Shown: positions 43,754 to 55,499 of the stretch, piece by piece
Layout of the letters: each line of letters begins with the position of its first letter
Position numbering within the stretch: the first letter of the stretch is position 1
Source of the DNA: Luteimonas suaedae
Lineage (GTDB): Bacteria > Pseudomonadota > Gammaproteobacteria > Xanthomonadales > Xanthomonadaceae
NCBI RefSeq assembly: GCF_008312895.1
Contig: NZ_VSSP01000004.1
Coordinates: 186,001 to 250,000 of the forward strand
DNA: 64,000 nucleotides
Direction of reading: 5' to 3'
Program-made: the position numbers and the translations under genes
Notes under the pieces: model-generated
Told to the model about the DNA's origin: nothing
The model's database searches: none
The model's input: the letters and a program-made list of their open reading frames with translations, nothing else

Positions 43754-44704
43754 ATGGTGATGGAGTCGATCGGTTGGTTCGTGCTCGGCCTGGCGCTGCT
43801 GGCGCTCGGCGGCGATTCGATCGTCAAGGGGACCTCGGGCCTGGCGCAGCGCCTGGGCGTGTCGCCGTTCGTCGCCGGCCTGCTGCTGCTGGCCTTCGCC
43901 ACGTCGCTGCCGGAGTTGGCGGTCAATGCGCGGGCGTTCGCGATCGGCGAATCGCAGCTGGCGCTGGGCAACGCGGTCGGCAGCAACATCGTCAACTTCG
44001 GCCTGACCCTGGGACTGGCGGCGCTGGTCGCGCCGCTGGTGCTGCGGATGCGGCTGCTGGCGCCGATGCTGGTGCTGCTGGCGGTCGCGACGCTGGCGAC
44101 GATCGCCTTCGGGCTCGACGGCCGTATTGGCCGCGTCGAAGGCGCCGGACTGCTGCTGGGTTTCGCCGCGATGCTCGGCTTCCTGCTGGCGCGCGCGCGG
44201 CGCGAGGAGGCTGGCGTGCGCGAGGAGATCGCCGGCTACGTGGCCACGCGCCCGCTGCTCGGTCTCAACCTGGTCCGGATCGTGGTGGCGGCGGCGCTGC
44301 TGTACTTCGGCGCCGGCTACGTCGTGCAGGGCGGGCTGGGGCTGGGCGCGGCCTGGGGGTTGTCGCCGTTGCTGGTCGGGCTGCTGCCGGTGGCGATCGG
44401 CACCGCGCTGCCGGAAGTGGCGGCGGCGATCATGGCGGCACGGCGCGGGCGCGGCGACATGGTCGCCGGGCACGTGCTCGGCTCCAGCCTGTTCAACCTG
44501 CTGGTGGTGATCGGTGGCATGGCCGTGCTGCGACCGCAGACGCTGCCCGCCTCCTTCGTGCGCCTGGAACTGCCGGTGGCGATCGCGTTCGTGCTGGCCT
44601 TGTACCCGATGCTGCGCGGCGACCTGCGGATCAGCCGGCTCGAGGGCGGCATCCTCGTCGCCGTGTTCGCGGCGTGGGTCGCGTTCGAACTGCTCCTGAT
44701 CTAG
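43754..44704 (+). CDS. Calcium/sodium antiporter (YrbG-like CaCA family)
   Basis: A 316-residue exchanger with two homologous halves of five membrane helices each. The alpha repeats show GDSIVKGTSGLAQRLGVSPF and LAFATSLPELAVNARAFAIG, with ALGNAVGSNIVNFGLTLGLA in the first half. The second half has AIGTALPEVAAAIMAARRGR and VAGHVLGSSLFNLLVVIGGM. It exchanges Ca2+ or K+ for Na+ or H+ across the inner membrane. A terminator hairpin follows. Confidence 0.93.
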   Translation: MVMESIGWFVLGLALLALGGDSIVKGTSGLAQRLGVSPFVAGLLLLAFATSLPELAVNARAFAIGESQLALGNAVGSNIVNFGLTLGLAALVAPLVLRMRLLAPMLVLLAVATLATIAFGLDGRIGRVEGAGLLLGFAAMLGFLLARARREEAGVREEIAGYVATRPLLGLNLVRIVVAAALLYFGAGYVVQGGLGLGAAWGLSPLLVGLLPVAIGTALPEVAAAIMAARRGRGDMVAGHVLGSSLFNLLVVIGGMAVLRPQTLPASFVRLELPVAIAFVLALYPMLRGDLRISRLEGGILVAVFAAWVAFELLLI

Positions 44705-44715
44705 AAGCGCTTTTT

Positions 44716-44754
44716 GCCGCGGACTTGCGTCGATGCACGCGATCCGCGGCTTTT
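44716..44754 (+). terminator. Intrinsic terminator of the antiporter gene
   Basis: GCCGCGGA (44716-44723) pairs with TCCGCGGC (44743-44750), followed by TTTT; the 19-base loop contains a small secondary pairing. It separates this gene from the convergent mrp operon. Confidence 0.75.
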
Positions 44755-44756
44755 CG

Positions 44757-45107
44757 TTACCGGCTGTCGGGCGGACTGGCGTCGTCTCTGGGCGTGGTCG
44801 GCGGCCGCGGGTCCTTCTCCGCCAGCGACAGCGCGGCCTTGGCCATCAGGTGGGCGCTGATCGGCGCAGTGATGAACAGGAAGCCGGTGATCAGCAGCTC
44901 GCGTAGGCCGAGGCCGTCGCCGAGCGCCGCGTGGTGGCCGATCGACGCCACCAGGATGCAGCCGACGCCCAGTGTCGTGGCCTTGGTCGGACCATGCAGG
45001 CGCTTGAAGAACTCCGACAGCTTGACCAGGCCGATCGAGCCGACCAGCACGAAGAACGTGCCCACCGCCAGCAGCAGTACCAGCAGGATTTCGAAGGCCG
45101 CGCTCAT
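44757..45107 (-). CDS. mrpG: Mrp antiporter subunit G
   Basis: A 116-residue membrane protein with three helices. The family pattern LAVGTFFVLVGSIGLVKLSE, FFKRLHGPTKATTLGVGCIL and LFITAPISAHLMAKAAL is clear. It is the last gene of the operon, and its start overlaps the mrpF stop by four bases. It is part of the hetero-oligomeric Na+(K+)/H+ antiporter. Confidence 0.93.
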   Translation of the reverse strand: MSAAFEILLVLLLAVGTFFVLVGSIGLVKLSEFFKRLHGPTKATTLGVGCILVASIGHHAALGDGLGLRELLITGFLFITAPISAHLMAKAALSLAEKDPRPPTTPRDDASPPDSR

Positions 45108-45373
45108 TCGACGATGTCCCGGCGCATCACGTACTTGCTCAGCATCACCGTGCCGACGAAGCCGAGCATGGCGATGATCAGCGCGGCCTCGAAGTAGATC
45201 GACGAATCCAGGTACATGCCGAACAGGATCAGCAGGGCGATCGTGTTCACGTACAGGGTGTCCAGCGCCAGGATGCGGTCCGGCACGCTGGGCCCGCGCA
45301 GCAGCCGCCACAGGCTCATCAGCATCGCCAGGCCGACCGCGTACAGCGCCACGACGACGGCGGTCTCGATCAC
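45104..45373 (-). CDS. mrpF: Mrp antiporter subunit F
   Basis: An 89-residue, three-helix subunit: WRLLRGPSVPDRILALDTLY, VNTIALLILFGMYLDSSIYF and ALIIAMLGFVGTVMLSKYVM are the MrpF signatures. The start is a GTG (45373) whose GTGA overlap with the mrpE stop implies translational coupling. Confidence 0.93.
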   Translation of the reverse strand: MIETAVVVALYAVGLAMLMSLWRLLRGPSVPDRILALDTLYVNTIALLILFGMYLDSSIYFEAALIIAMLGFVGTVMLSKYVMRRDIVE

Positions 45374-45855
45374 GGGAAGATCTCCTTCAGCGGCGCCTCG
45401 TAGCGCGCCTTGATGGTGGCGACCGCGCCCTCGGCGTCCCCGAGATTGAAGCAGTGCACCAGCAGATGGCGGCGGTCCTCGCTCAGTTCCGCCGACACCG
45501 TGCCGGGGGTGAGCGTGATGATGCTGGCCAACGCGGTGATGCCGTGGATATTGCTCAGTTCCAGCGGCACCTGCACGAAGCCGGGGGTGATCGCATGCTC
45601 CGGGCCGAGGATCCGCCGCGCGACCTCGATGTTGGAGCGCACGATGTCGACGAACACGGTGCCGCCCAGCCGCAGCGCCACCAGCAGGCGGCCGATGTGC
45701 GCGCGTTCGGGCTTGAGCATGTCGGCGAACAGCGGCAATGCGATCGCCAGCACCAGGCCGAGGACCAGCTGCCCGGGGCCGAAGTCGGAGACCAACAGCA
45801 GCCACAGCACCAGGACCGCGAGGCTCAGCGGCAGCGACGGCAGGAAACGTCTCAT
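45370..45855 (-). CDS. mrpE: Mrp antiporter subunit E
   Basis: A 161-residue subunit with two N-terminal helices and a cytoplasmic domain. The segments FADMLKPERAHIGRLLVALR, IVRSNIEVARRILGPE and ALASIITLTPGTVSAELSED match MrpE. It overlaps mrpD and mrpF at its ends by four bases each. Confidence 0.93.
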   Translation of the reverse strand: MRRFLPSLPLSLAVLVLWLLLVSDFGPGQLVLGLVLAIALPLFADMLKPERAHIGRLLVALRLGGTVFVDIVRSNIEVARRILGPEHAITPGFVQVPLELSNIHGITALASIITLTPGTVSAELSEDRRHLLVHCFNLGDAEGAVATIKARYEAPLKEIFP

Positions 45856-47381
45856 GGCGACGGCGCCCTCGTTTGCGGTGGGGTGTCACGCACCTGCTGC
45901 ATGTAGTCGGCGGGCGCCAGCACCTGTTCGGCGGCAGCCTGGGTATAGCGCAGCGCCGGACCAGAGGCCAGCATCAGCACGACGCCGTAGCCGAGCAGCA
46001 GCGCCACGGCGATGCGCTGCGGTGCGCGCGGCGGTCGCGGCGCGGCCGCCGCGTCGGCGAACGTCTCCGCGCGCCAGATCAGCTGGCTGCCCGAGCGCGC
46101 GAGCGCCAATATCGCCAGCAGGCTGGTGACCAGTACGGTGCTCCATACCCATCCCAGCTGCGTCTCCGGTACCGCCGCCAGCAGCATGAACTTGCCAATG
46201 AAGCCCGGCAGCGGCGGCAGCCCGCTGATCGATACCGCGGCGACGAGGAACAACAGGCCGAGCGCGGTCTTGTGCCCGAGCGGCGCGGCGATGTCGAGGC
46301 GGTCGCCGGCCTTGCCGCGCTGGCGGCGGATCATGTCGGCGATCAGGAACAGTGCCGCGACCGCGAAGGTGCTCTGTACCAGGTAGTACAACCCGGCCGA
46401 CACCGCCCCGGCGGTGCCCAGGGAGAAGGCGATGAACAGCGTCGCCGCCGAGGCGATCACCAGCCAGGCGGCCTGCGCACGCAGCGTCGGCGAGGCCAGC
46501 GCGCCCAGCGAGGCCAGCACCAGGGTGACGATGCCGGCCGGCAGCAGCCAGTCCCAGGCCCAGCCGGCCAGCACGCCCGCCTCGCTGCCGAACACCAGGG
46601 CGTACACGCGCAGCACCGCGTACACGCCGACCTTGGTCATCACCGTGAACAGCGCCGCGACCGCCGCCGGCGCGCGCGCGTAGGTCTCCGGCAGCCACAG
46701 GTACAGCGGCAGCAGCGCGGCCTTGGCGCAGAACACCACCAGCAGGATGCCCGACGCGGCCTGGATCAGCGCGACGTCGCCAGGGTCGGCCTCGGCCACG
46801 CGCAACGCCATCTCCGCCATGTTGAGTGTCCCGGTCAGCCCGTAGAGCAGGCCGAGGGCGACCAGGAACAGGGTCGAGGCGGTGATGTTGAACGCGACAT
46901 AGTGCAAGCCGGCGCTCATCCGCGGGCCGCGGCCGCCGCTGAGCATCAGCCCGTAGGAGGCGATCAGCAGCACCTCGAAGAACACGAACAGGTTGAACAG
47001 GTCGCCGGTCAGGAAGGCGCCGTTGAGCCCGGCCAACTGCAGCTGGAACAGCGCGTGGAAATGCAGCGCTCGCCGGTCCCAGCCGGCGCCGGCGTACAGC
47101 AGGCAGGGGATGGCGAGCAGGGCGGTGGTCAGCAGCATCAGCGCGCCGAGCCGGTCGACCGTCAGCGCGATTCCCAGCCGCGCCGGCCAGTCGCCGAGCA
47201 GATAGACCAGTACCTCGCCCTGGCCGGCCTGCCGTGTCAGCAGGATCGCGACCGCCAGCAGCGCACCGATGGACAACCACGACACCAGCCGCTGCGCGGC
47301 CAGGCTCCGGCGCGGGACCAGCAGCGCCAATGCGGCGGCCAGCAGCGGCAGCAGCACCGGAAGGACCGGCAGGTGGTTCAT
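45852..47381 (-). CDS. mrpD: Mrp antiporter subunit D
   Basis: A 509-residue, about 14-helix subunit homologous to the NuoM/NuoN proton-translocating subunits of complex I. It has the conserved segments AQLQLAGLNGAFLTGDLFNL-like (FHALFQLQLAGLNGAFLTGD), VFCAKAALLPLYLWLPETYA with the key lysine, and SISGLPPLPGFIGKFMLLAA. It forms the ion-translocating core with MrpA. Coupled to mrpC and mrpE by four-base overlaps. Confidence 0.94.
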   Translation of the reverse strand: MNHLPVLPVLLPLLAAALALLVPRRSLAAQRLVSWLSIGALLAVAILLTRQAGQGEVLVYLLGDWPARLGIALTVDRLGALMLLTTALLAIPCLLYAGAGWDRRALHFHALFQLQLAGLNGAFLTGDLFNLFVFFEVLLIASYGLMLSGGRGPRMSAGLHYVAFNITASTLFLVALGLLYGLTGTLNMAEMALRVAEADPGDVALIQAASGILLVVFCAKAALLPLYLWLPETYARAPAAVAALFTVMTKVGVYAVLRVYALVFGSEAGVLAGWAWDWLLPAGIVTLVLASLGALASPTLRAQAAWLVIASAATLFIAFSLGTAGAVSAGLYYLVQSTFAVAALFLIADMIRRQRGKAGDRLDIAAPLGHKTALGLLFLVAAVSISGLPPLPGFIGKFMLLAAVPETQLGWVWSTVLVTSLLAILALARSGSQLIWRAETFADAAAAPRPPRAPQRIAVALLLGYGVVLMLASGPALRYTQAAAEQVLAPADYMQQVRDTPPQTRAPSP

Positions 47382-47740
47382 CGCTCCGGCTCCGGTGTTT
47401 CCGGCTCATGGCCGTCGACGTGGTCGCTGCGGTTGTCGGCGCGGCTGCGCATGGCCACGACGATCGCGACCGCGGTCATCGCGAAGGCGATCACGATCGC
47501 GGTCAGCACCAGCGCCTGCGGCAGCGGATCGGCGTAGTTGGCCAGCGTCCCGGCCACGCCTTCGCGCAGCACCGGCGGCTTGCCGATCACCGGACGCCCG
47601 GAGGCGAAGATCAGCAGGTTGGTGGCGTAGGACAGCAGGGTCAGGCCGAGGATGACGTCGAAGCTGCGCGCGCGCAGCAGCAGGTAGACGCCGCACGCGG
47701 TCAGCACGCCGATGCCGCTGGCCAATGCGAGTTCGATCAT
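47378..47740 (-). CDS. mrpC: Mrp antiporter subunit C
   Basis: A 120-residue NuoK-like subunit with three helices. Characteristic are ACGVYLLLRARSFDVILGLT, LLSYATNLLIFASGRPV and DPLPQALVLTAIVIAFAMTA. It begins 28 bases after the fused A/B gene and overlaps mrpD. Confidence 0.94.
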   Translation of the reverse strand: MIELALASGIGVLTACGVYLLLRARSFDVILGLTLLSYATNLLIFASGRPVIGKPPVLREGVAGTLANYADPLPQALVLTAIVIAFAMTAVAIVVAMRSRADNRSDHVDGHEPETPEPER

Positions 47741-47768
47741 GGCGCCAGGTTGTCCGGTAGGTACGTCA

Positions 47769-50573
<2,805 letters not shown>

Positions 50574-50949
50574 CGGTCTCCTTTCTGGGCGTCGGCTGCG
50601 CCGCGGGGGTGCGCAGAGGAACGCGATTCTAGCAGGCGGCCATGCGCGGCCGGTTCCGGCCTTGCCGGGAATTGGAAATCGGGAATGGGGAGTCGGGAAT
50701 AGCAAGAGCTTGACTGCTCTTGCTCGTCATCCCAGCGCAAGCTGGGATCCATCTTGATCTTGCTGTTGCCTTTGAGCAGCGGGGTCACAGCAAATGGATC
50801 CCAGCTTGCGCTGGGATGACGAGGTCAGGACACCGGGCTCTTTCGATTCCCCATTCCCGATCCCGCCGCATCGCCTATGCTTGCGCGATGCCCGTCCGGC
50901 CCGCCATGTCCCGGCAATCCCCGCAGCCGCACCCGGCGGGTTTCGCGTC
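50574..50949. other. Repeat-rich intergenic region upstream of mrp
   Basis: A 376-base divergent spacer. It contains degenerate GAATCGG-type heptamers (50660-50700 and 50845-50865) and a GTCATCCCA inverted pair (50725-50822). Promoters for the mrp operon and for the epimerase gene must lie here; none stands out. Confidence 0.6.
50725..50822. repeat. GTCATCCCA-type inverted repeat pair
   Basis: CGTCATCCCAGCGCAAGCTG with GGATCCAT on the left and the inverted TGGATCCCAGCTTGCGCTGG with GATGACG on the right; arms of about 30 bases are near-perfect. Confidence 0.9.
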
Positions 50950-51825
50950 ATGAGTGCGGCGCGGCGCGCCCTGGTGTTCGGCGGCAGCGGCCAGATCGGC
51001 GTGGCGCTGATCGCGCGGCTGCGCGCGTCGGGCTGGGAGGTCGTCGCGCTCTCGCGCACGCCGCCGGCCGACGCCGCCAGCCTGCACTGGCTGCGCGGGG
51101 AGTTCGCGGCGCTGCCGGCGCTGCCGGACGCCTGCGACGCCATCTTCAGCTGTGGTCCGCTGGACCTGTTCTCGCTGTGGTATGCGCAGACGCACATCGA
51201 CTGCCCGCGCGTGATCGCGTTCGGTTCGACCAGCATGGCAACCAAGCACGCCGCCGCCGATCCCGACGAGCGCGCGCTGGCGCAACGCCTGCGCGAGGCG
51301 GAGGCGCGGATCTTCGAGGCCGCCGCAATGCGCGGCGCACGGGCCACGCTGCTGCGGCCGACACTGATCTACGGCGCCGGCCGCGACCACAACCTGACCC
51401 GAATCGCCGCGCTTGCCGTGCGCACGGGGTTCTTCCTGCTGCCGCGCAACGCCTGCGGCCTGCGCCAGCCGGTGCACGTCGATGACCTGGCCGCCGCCGC
51501 GCTGGCTGCGTTCGATCACCCCGTCAGCGCGGACCGAGGCTATGCCTTGCCGGGAGGGGAAACCCTGCCGTACCGCGACATGGTCGCGCGCACCCTGGCG
51601 GCATTGACGCCGCCGCCGCGGCTGATCGAACTGCCGTCCCCGCTGTTCCGGCTCGCGCTGTCGGTCGCGCACGCCACCGGCCGCCTGCGCGGCCTGCCAG
51701 CCGGCGCCGTCATGCGCATGCGCGAGGACCTGGTGTTCGATGCGGAGCCCGCGCGCCGCGACCTCGACTATGCTCCGCGCGCGTTCGCGCCGACCGCCGG
51801 CATGTTTGCGCCGCCACCTTCGTAG
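50950..51825 (+). CDS. NAD-dependent epimerase/dehydratase-like protein
   Basis: A 291-residue atypical short-chain dehydrogenase. The N-terminal nucleotide-binding motif is ALVFGGSGQIGVALIARLRA, followed by a serine-rich active-site area (VIAFGSTSMATKHAAADPDE) instead of a full YxxxK, then LLRPTLIYGAGRDHNLTRIA and QPVHVDDLAAAALAAFDHP. It may act on nucleotide-sugars or membrane lipids; the substrate is unknown. The TAG stop is the GTAG of a composite palindrome, and the last residues (APPPS) run into it. Confidence 0.83.
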   Translation: MSAARRALVFGGSGQIGVALIARLRASGWEVVALSRTPPADAASLHWLRGEFAALPALPDACDAIFSCGPLDLFSLWYAQTHIDCPRVIAFGSTSMATKHAAADPDERALAQRLREAEARIFEAAAMRGARATLLRPTLIYGAGRDHNLTRIAALAVRTGFFLLPRNACGLRQPVHVDDLAAAALAAFDHPVSADRGYALPGGETLPYRDMVARTLAALTPPPRLIELPSPLFRLALSVAHATGRLRGLPAGAVMRMREDLVFDAEPARRDLDYAPRAFAPTAGMFAPPPS

Positions 51826-51963
51826 GAGCGCGCCATGCGCGCGATACCGCGGGTATCTCGCCGCCCGCGAATTCCGATGGCCGGCGCACCTGCCGGTCCG
51901 GAATCGCGGCATCCACCGGATCCTGCCGGCACCCGCGGTATCGCGCGCATGGCGCGCTCCTAC
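51822..51963. repeat. Composite GTAG palindrome after the epimerase gene
   Basis: A 142-base element with inverted GTAGGAGCGCGCC arms and the conserved spacer (GCCGCCCGCGAATTCCG, CACCTGCCGGTCCGG, CACCGGATCCTGCCGGCACC). It supplies the stop codon of the epimerase-like gene. Confidence 0.92.
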
Positions 51964-51972
51964 GTTCTTGCG

Positions 51973-52887
51973 CTACGCCGCCGGACTGGCGTCGTTCACC
52001 GGCGTGCGTGCCTTGCGCAGCGTGCGCAGAGCAATGGTCAGTACGCCGCCCAGGATCATGGCGCCGCCGATCCACAGCGCCGGTCCGGGCCGGTCGCCCC
52101 AGAACACGATCCCCAGCACCACTGCGATCACCGGCGTGATCAGCAGGTAAGGCGTGACCTGCGCCACCGGGTGCCGCTGCACCAGCAGGTAGAACACGCC
52201 ATGGCCGAGCAGCGATGCGAACACCGCCGAATACAGCGCGCCACCCCAGCCGATCCAGCTGGCCGCGCGCAGCTGGGCGAAGCTGCCGGGTTCGAACACC
52301 GCGCTGATCGCCAGCAGCGGCAGCAGGCCGATGATCGCGGTCCAACCCTGCTGGCTGATCATGTCGATGCCGCGCAGCTTGCGCATGAGCACCGTCCCGA
52401 GCGCCAGCAGCAGCGACGACACCAGCATCACCGCGAGCGCCGACGGTACCGCCAGCACCATCGGATCGAATCCCAGCACCAGCACGCCGGCGAAACTCAG
52501 CGCGATCGCGAGGCCGGTGCGCCAGGCGAAGCGCTCGCCGAGCAGCCACCACGCCAGCAGCGCCGCCATCGGCACGTAGCTCTGCATCACGATCGCCGGC
52601 GACGACAGGTTGCCGGCCATGCGCAGCGCCAGGAAGCTGGTGCCGAAATGCAGCACGCCGTTGACCAGCGCCACCGCCGCCAGCAACGGCCATTGTGCGC
52701 GCGGCGGCGGCTTGACGAACCACACCAGCAACGCGGCCAGGAACGCCATGCGCACGCCGGTGAACAGGAACGGCGGAATCTCCCGCAGCGCGTAGGCGGA
52801 AATCAGGAAATTGACCGCCCAGAACAGGCAGATCAGCAGGACCAGCGTGAAGTCGCGCCCGCCGAGTCCACGCGCGCCGGCGCTCAC
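51973..52887 (-). CDS. EamA family drug/metabolite transporter
   Basis: A 304-residue inner-membrane protein with ten helices in two EamA halves. It begins RDFTLVLLICLFWAVNFLIS and contains the second-half pattern WIGWGGALYSAVFASLLGHG. Members export amino acids, nucleosides or drugs; the cargo is unknown. It starts four bases after the Mpo1-like gene and is co-transcribed with it. Confidence 0.9.
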   Translation of the reverse strand: MSAGARGLGGRDFTLVLLICLFWAVNFLISAYALREIPPFLFTGVRMAFLAALLVWFVKPPPRAQWPLLAAVALVNGVLHFGTSFLALRMAGNLSSPAIVMQSYVPMAALLAWWLLGERFAWRTGLAIALSFAGVLVLGFDPMVLAVPSALAVMLVSSLLLALGTVLMRKLRGIDMISQQGWTAIIGLLPLLAISAVFEPGSFAQLRAASWIGWGGALYSAVFASLLGHGVFYLLVQRHPVAQVTPYLLITPVIAVVLGIVFWGDRPGPALWIGGAMILGGVLTIALRTLRKARTPVNDASPAA

Positions 52888-52891
52888 GCCC

Positions 52892-53380
52892 TCACCAGCG
52901 CCAGCCCAGTCTGCGATAGAGCTTGGACAGCACCCAGGCGGGGCCGATCAGCAGGTAGACCAGATCGGTGAGGAAACTCGGCTTCTTGCCTTCGATCTTG
53001 TGGCCGATGAACTGCGCGATCCAGGCGACCACGAACACTGCGATCGCCAGGACCAGCAGTCCGCGCGTGCCGAGCACCTGGTACAGCCACCATGTCAGCG
53101 TGCCCAACAGCAGGTAGACGACCAGCATGCCGAGCCCGAGCGGGCGCGAGGCGCGGTAATAGAACAGCCACGAGGCGAACATCGCCAGGCCGGCCCAGAT
53201 GCCGGGGCGGAAGAACGCGCCGCTGGTCGGAATGCACCACAGCAGCGCGATCACGCTCCACAGGATCGCCGGCACCGCGAACACGTGGATGGCCTGGTTG
53301 GTGTCGTTCTGGTGATCGCCCGAGTAGCTGGCGAACCAGCGGTCGATCGGGCGTCCGGTGTGCTCTGCGGTCGCGGTCAT
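52892..53380 (-). CDS. Mpo1-like (DUF962) membrane protein
   Basis: A 162-residue protein of the DUF962/Mpo1 family, whose yeast member is an iron-dependent dioxygenase in 2-hydroxy fatty acid alpha-oxidation. The N-terminal WFASYSGDHQNDTNQAIHVF with conserved histidines and the C-terminal VAWIAQFIGHKIEGKKPSFL with another histidine carry the family metal-ligand pattern; four to five helices lie between. The ATG at 53380 starts MTATAEHTGRP. Co-directional with the EamA gene four bases on. Confidence 0.9.
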   Translation of the reverse strand: MTATAEHTGRPIDRWFASYSGDHQNDTNQAIHVFAVPAILWSVIALLWCIPTSGAFFRPGIWAGLAMFASWLFYYRASRPLGLGMLVVYLLLGTLTWWLYQVLGTRGLLVLAIAVFVVAWIAQFIGHKIEGKKPSFLTDLVYLLIGPAWVLSKLYRRLGWRW

Positions 53381-53499
53381 GATGGCCTCCAGGTCGGTTG
53401 CCGGCAGCGGCAATCCCGCTGGCCGAGCATATCGCGATCGCCGGCGCGGCGGCGTCGAGACGGCGCGCCGTGGCGCACCTCTTCGCCGGCCCTTCATCC

Positions 53500-53617
53500 G
53501 TAGGAGCGCGCCATGCGCGCGATGCCGCGGGCATTTCGCCGCCGGCGAATTCCGGAATCGTGGCCTCCACCGGATCCTGCCGGCACCCGCGGCATCGCGC
53601 GCATGGCGCGCTCCTAC
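53500..53617. repeat. Composite GTAG palindrome near purC
   Basis: GTAGGAGCGCGCCATGCGCG at the left end and the inverted arm ending GCGCGCTCCTAC at the right, with a shorter version of the conserved spacer. It is intergenic between purC and the Mpo1-like gene. Confidence 0.9.
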
Positions 53618-53641
53618 GGCGGGCAAGGCATTGCGGCCTCG

Positions 53642-54571
53642 TTAGTCGATCTCGATGTCCGCCAGCCGCTGCAGCGCCTCGGCGTAGCGGGCGCGGGTGC
53701 GTTCGACGACTTCCACCGGCAGATGCGGCCCGGGCGCGGTCTTGTCCCAGTCCAGCGTCTCCAGGTAATCGCGCACGATCTGCTTGTCATAGCTCGGCGG
53801 GCTGCTGCCGACCTGGTAGTCATCTGCCGGCCAGTAGCGCGAGGAGTCCGGCGTGAGCATCTCGTCCATCACGTACAGCCGGCCGTCCACATCGGTGCCG
53901 AACTCGAACTTGGTATCGGCCAGCAGGATGCCGCGCGCCGCCGCGTACTCGGCGGCGAAGTGGTACAGGCGCAGGGTGGCGTCGCGGATCTGCTCGGCCA
54001 GGTCGGCGCCGATCCGGCGCACCGCGGTGTCGAAATCGATGTTCTCGTCGTGCTCGCCGACCGCGGCCTTGGTCGACGGGGTGAAGATCGGTTCGGCAAG
54101 CCGCTCCGCCTGGCGCAGGCCGTCGGGCAGGCGGATACCGCTGACGCAGCCGGTGCGCTGATAGTCCTTCCAGCCGCTGCCGATCAGGTAACCGCGCGCG
54201 ATCGCCTCCACCGGGACCGGGCGCAGTTTTTTCGCCACCACCGAGCGCTGTGCGTACAGTGCCGGATCCACGCCGGGCGGCAGCACCGCGGCGACGTCGA
54301 TGCCGGTCAGGTGGTTGGGCATCAGGTGCGCGGTCTTCCCGAACCAGAAATTGCTGATCCGGCACAGCATCTCGCCCTTGCCGGGGATCGGGTCGGGCAG
54401 CACCACGTCGAACGCCGAAAGGCGGTCGGTGGCGACGATCAGCAGATGGCCGTCGGCGCTGGGCACCTCGTCCGGCAGCTGTTCGTCTCCGAGGTCGAAG
54501 ACGTCGCGCACCTTGCCGCGGTGGCGCAGGGTCAGGCCGGGCAGGTCGGCATCGAGCAGGGTCGTGGCCAA
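53642..54571 (-). CDS. purC: SAICAR synthase (phosphoribosylaminoimidazole-succinocarboxamide synthase)
   Basis: A 309-residue enzyme of purine synthesis that joins CAIR with aspartate using ATP. Motifs are [74 protein letters not shown] and [12 protein letters not shown]. The start appears to be a TTG at 54571, because family members begin M-x-TTLL(D/Q)xDLPG and no ATG or GTG fits; longer alternatives add non-conserved sequence. It lies downstream of, and may share a transcript with, cobA. Confidence 0.92.
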   Translation of the reverse strand: MATTLLDADLPGLTLRHRGKVRDVFDLGDEQLPDEVPSADGHLLIVATDRLSAFDVVLPDPIPGKGEMLCRISNFWFGKTAHLMPNHLTGIDVAAVLPPGVDPALYAQRSVVAKKLRPVPVEAIARGYLIGSGWKDYQRTGCVSGIRLPDGLRQAERLAEPIFTPSTKAAVGEHDENIDFDTAVRRIGADLAEQIRDATLRLYHFAAEYAAARGILLADTKFEFGTDVDGRLYVMDEMLTPDSSRYWPADDYQVGSSPPSYDKQIVRDYLETLDWDKTAPGPHLPVEVVERTRARYAEALQRLADIEID

Positions 54572-54668
54572 GGAAGCACCCAGATGGAAGCGGGCCGGGC
54601 AGTGTAGTGCGGTTTCCGGTCCGGATGCATGCCGTTGCGTGCTGGCGGGACGGCGGTGCAGGAGCGCG

Positions 54669-55460
54669 TCAGGCATGTGCCGATGCCTGGCTGCGCAGCA
54701 TGGCCTGGACGGCCGGCGCGGCCGCCTCGCCGATGGCGTCGCCGATCAGGATCACCCCGGGACTGCCCAGGCCCAGCGCGTGCGCATCGTCGCGCAGGCA
54801 CGCCAGGGTGGTCAAAAGCGGTTTCTCGCCGGGCTGGCTGGCCGCCTGCACCACGGCGACCGGCGTCGCCGCCGGCAGATGCGGCAGGAGCGCGGCCGCG
54901 ATCGAAGCGATCCGGCGCATGCCCATGTAGATCGCCAGCGTGGTGCCGGTGGCGGCCAGCGCCGCCCAGTCCGGTTCGCCATCGTCCCGGGTGTGCGCGG
55001 TGACGAAGGTGACGCCATGGCAATGCTCGCGATGGGTCAGCGACACGCCCAGGCTGGCCGCGGCGGCGAATCCGGCGCTGATGCCGTTGACGATCCGCAC
55101 CGCGATGCCGGCCTGGCGCAGGAAAGCGATTTCCTCGCCGGCGCGGCCGAACAGCAGCGCGTCGCCGCCCTTCGCCCGCACCACCCGCAGCCCCTGCAGC
55201 GCATAGCGTCGCATCAGCCGGCAGATGAACGCCTGCGGCGTGGAGCGGCAGCCGCCGCGCTTGCCGACCCGGATCACCCGCGCCGACGGCGCCAGTTCCA
55301 CGATGGACGGATTGACCAGGTCGTCCAGCAGCAGGACTTCGGCCGCGGCCAGCGCTTTGGCGGCCTTGATCGTGAGCAGTTCCAGATCGCCGGGACCGGC
55401 CGACAACAGCACGACCTCGCTGCGGTCGCGGCGTGGAGGAGCGGGGGATTGGCGATGCAT
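54669..55460 (-). CDS. cobA: Uroporphyrinogen-III C-methyltransferase
   Basis: A 263-residue SUMT that methylates uroporphyrinogen III twice with SAM, giving precorrin-2 for siroheme. The motifs [38 protein letters not shown] (the VxxxGGDPxxFGRxGEE block) and [20 protein letters not shown] are clear. It follows nasA after 39 bases and ends the nitrate operon; siroheme is the cofactor of NirB encoded upstream. The dehydrogenase/chelatase half found in CysG is absent here and must be encoded elsewhere. Confidence 0.94.
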   Translation of the reverse strand: MHRQSPAPPRRDRSEVVLLSAGPGDLELLTIKAAKALAAAEVLLLDDLVNPSIVELAPSARVIRVGKRGGCRSTPQAFICRLMRRYALQGLRVVRAKGGDALLFGRAGEEIAFLRQAGIAVRIVNGISAGFAAAASLGVSLTHREHCHGVTFVTAHTRDDGEPDWAALAATGTTLAIYMGMRRIASIAAALLPHLPAATPVAVVQAASQPGEKPLLTTLACLRDDAHALGLGSPGVILIGDAIGEAAAPAVQAMLRSQASAHA

Positions 55461-55499
55461 GGCGGCTCCGTTGTCTGCGTCGACGTGCTGTTACCGCCG

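Noticed and set aside
54572-54676. A longer purC product starting at an ATG near 54676
   Set aside because: The added 35 residues have no family resemblance; the TTG at 54571 gives the conserved N-terminus.
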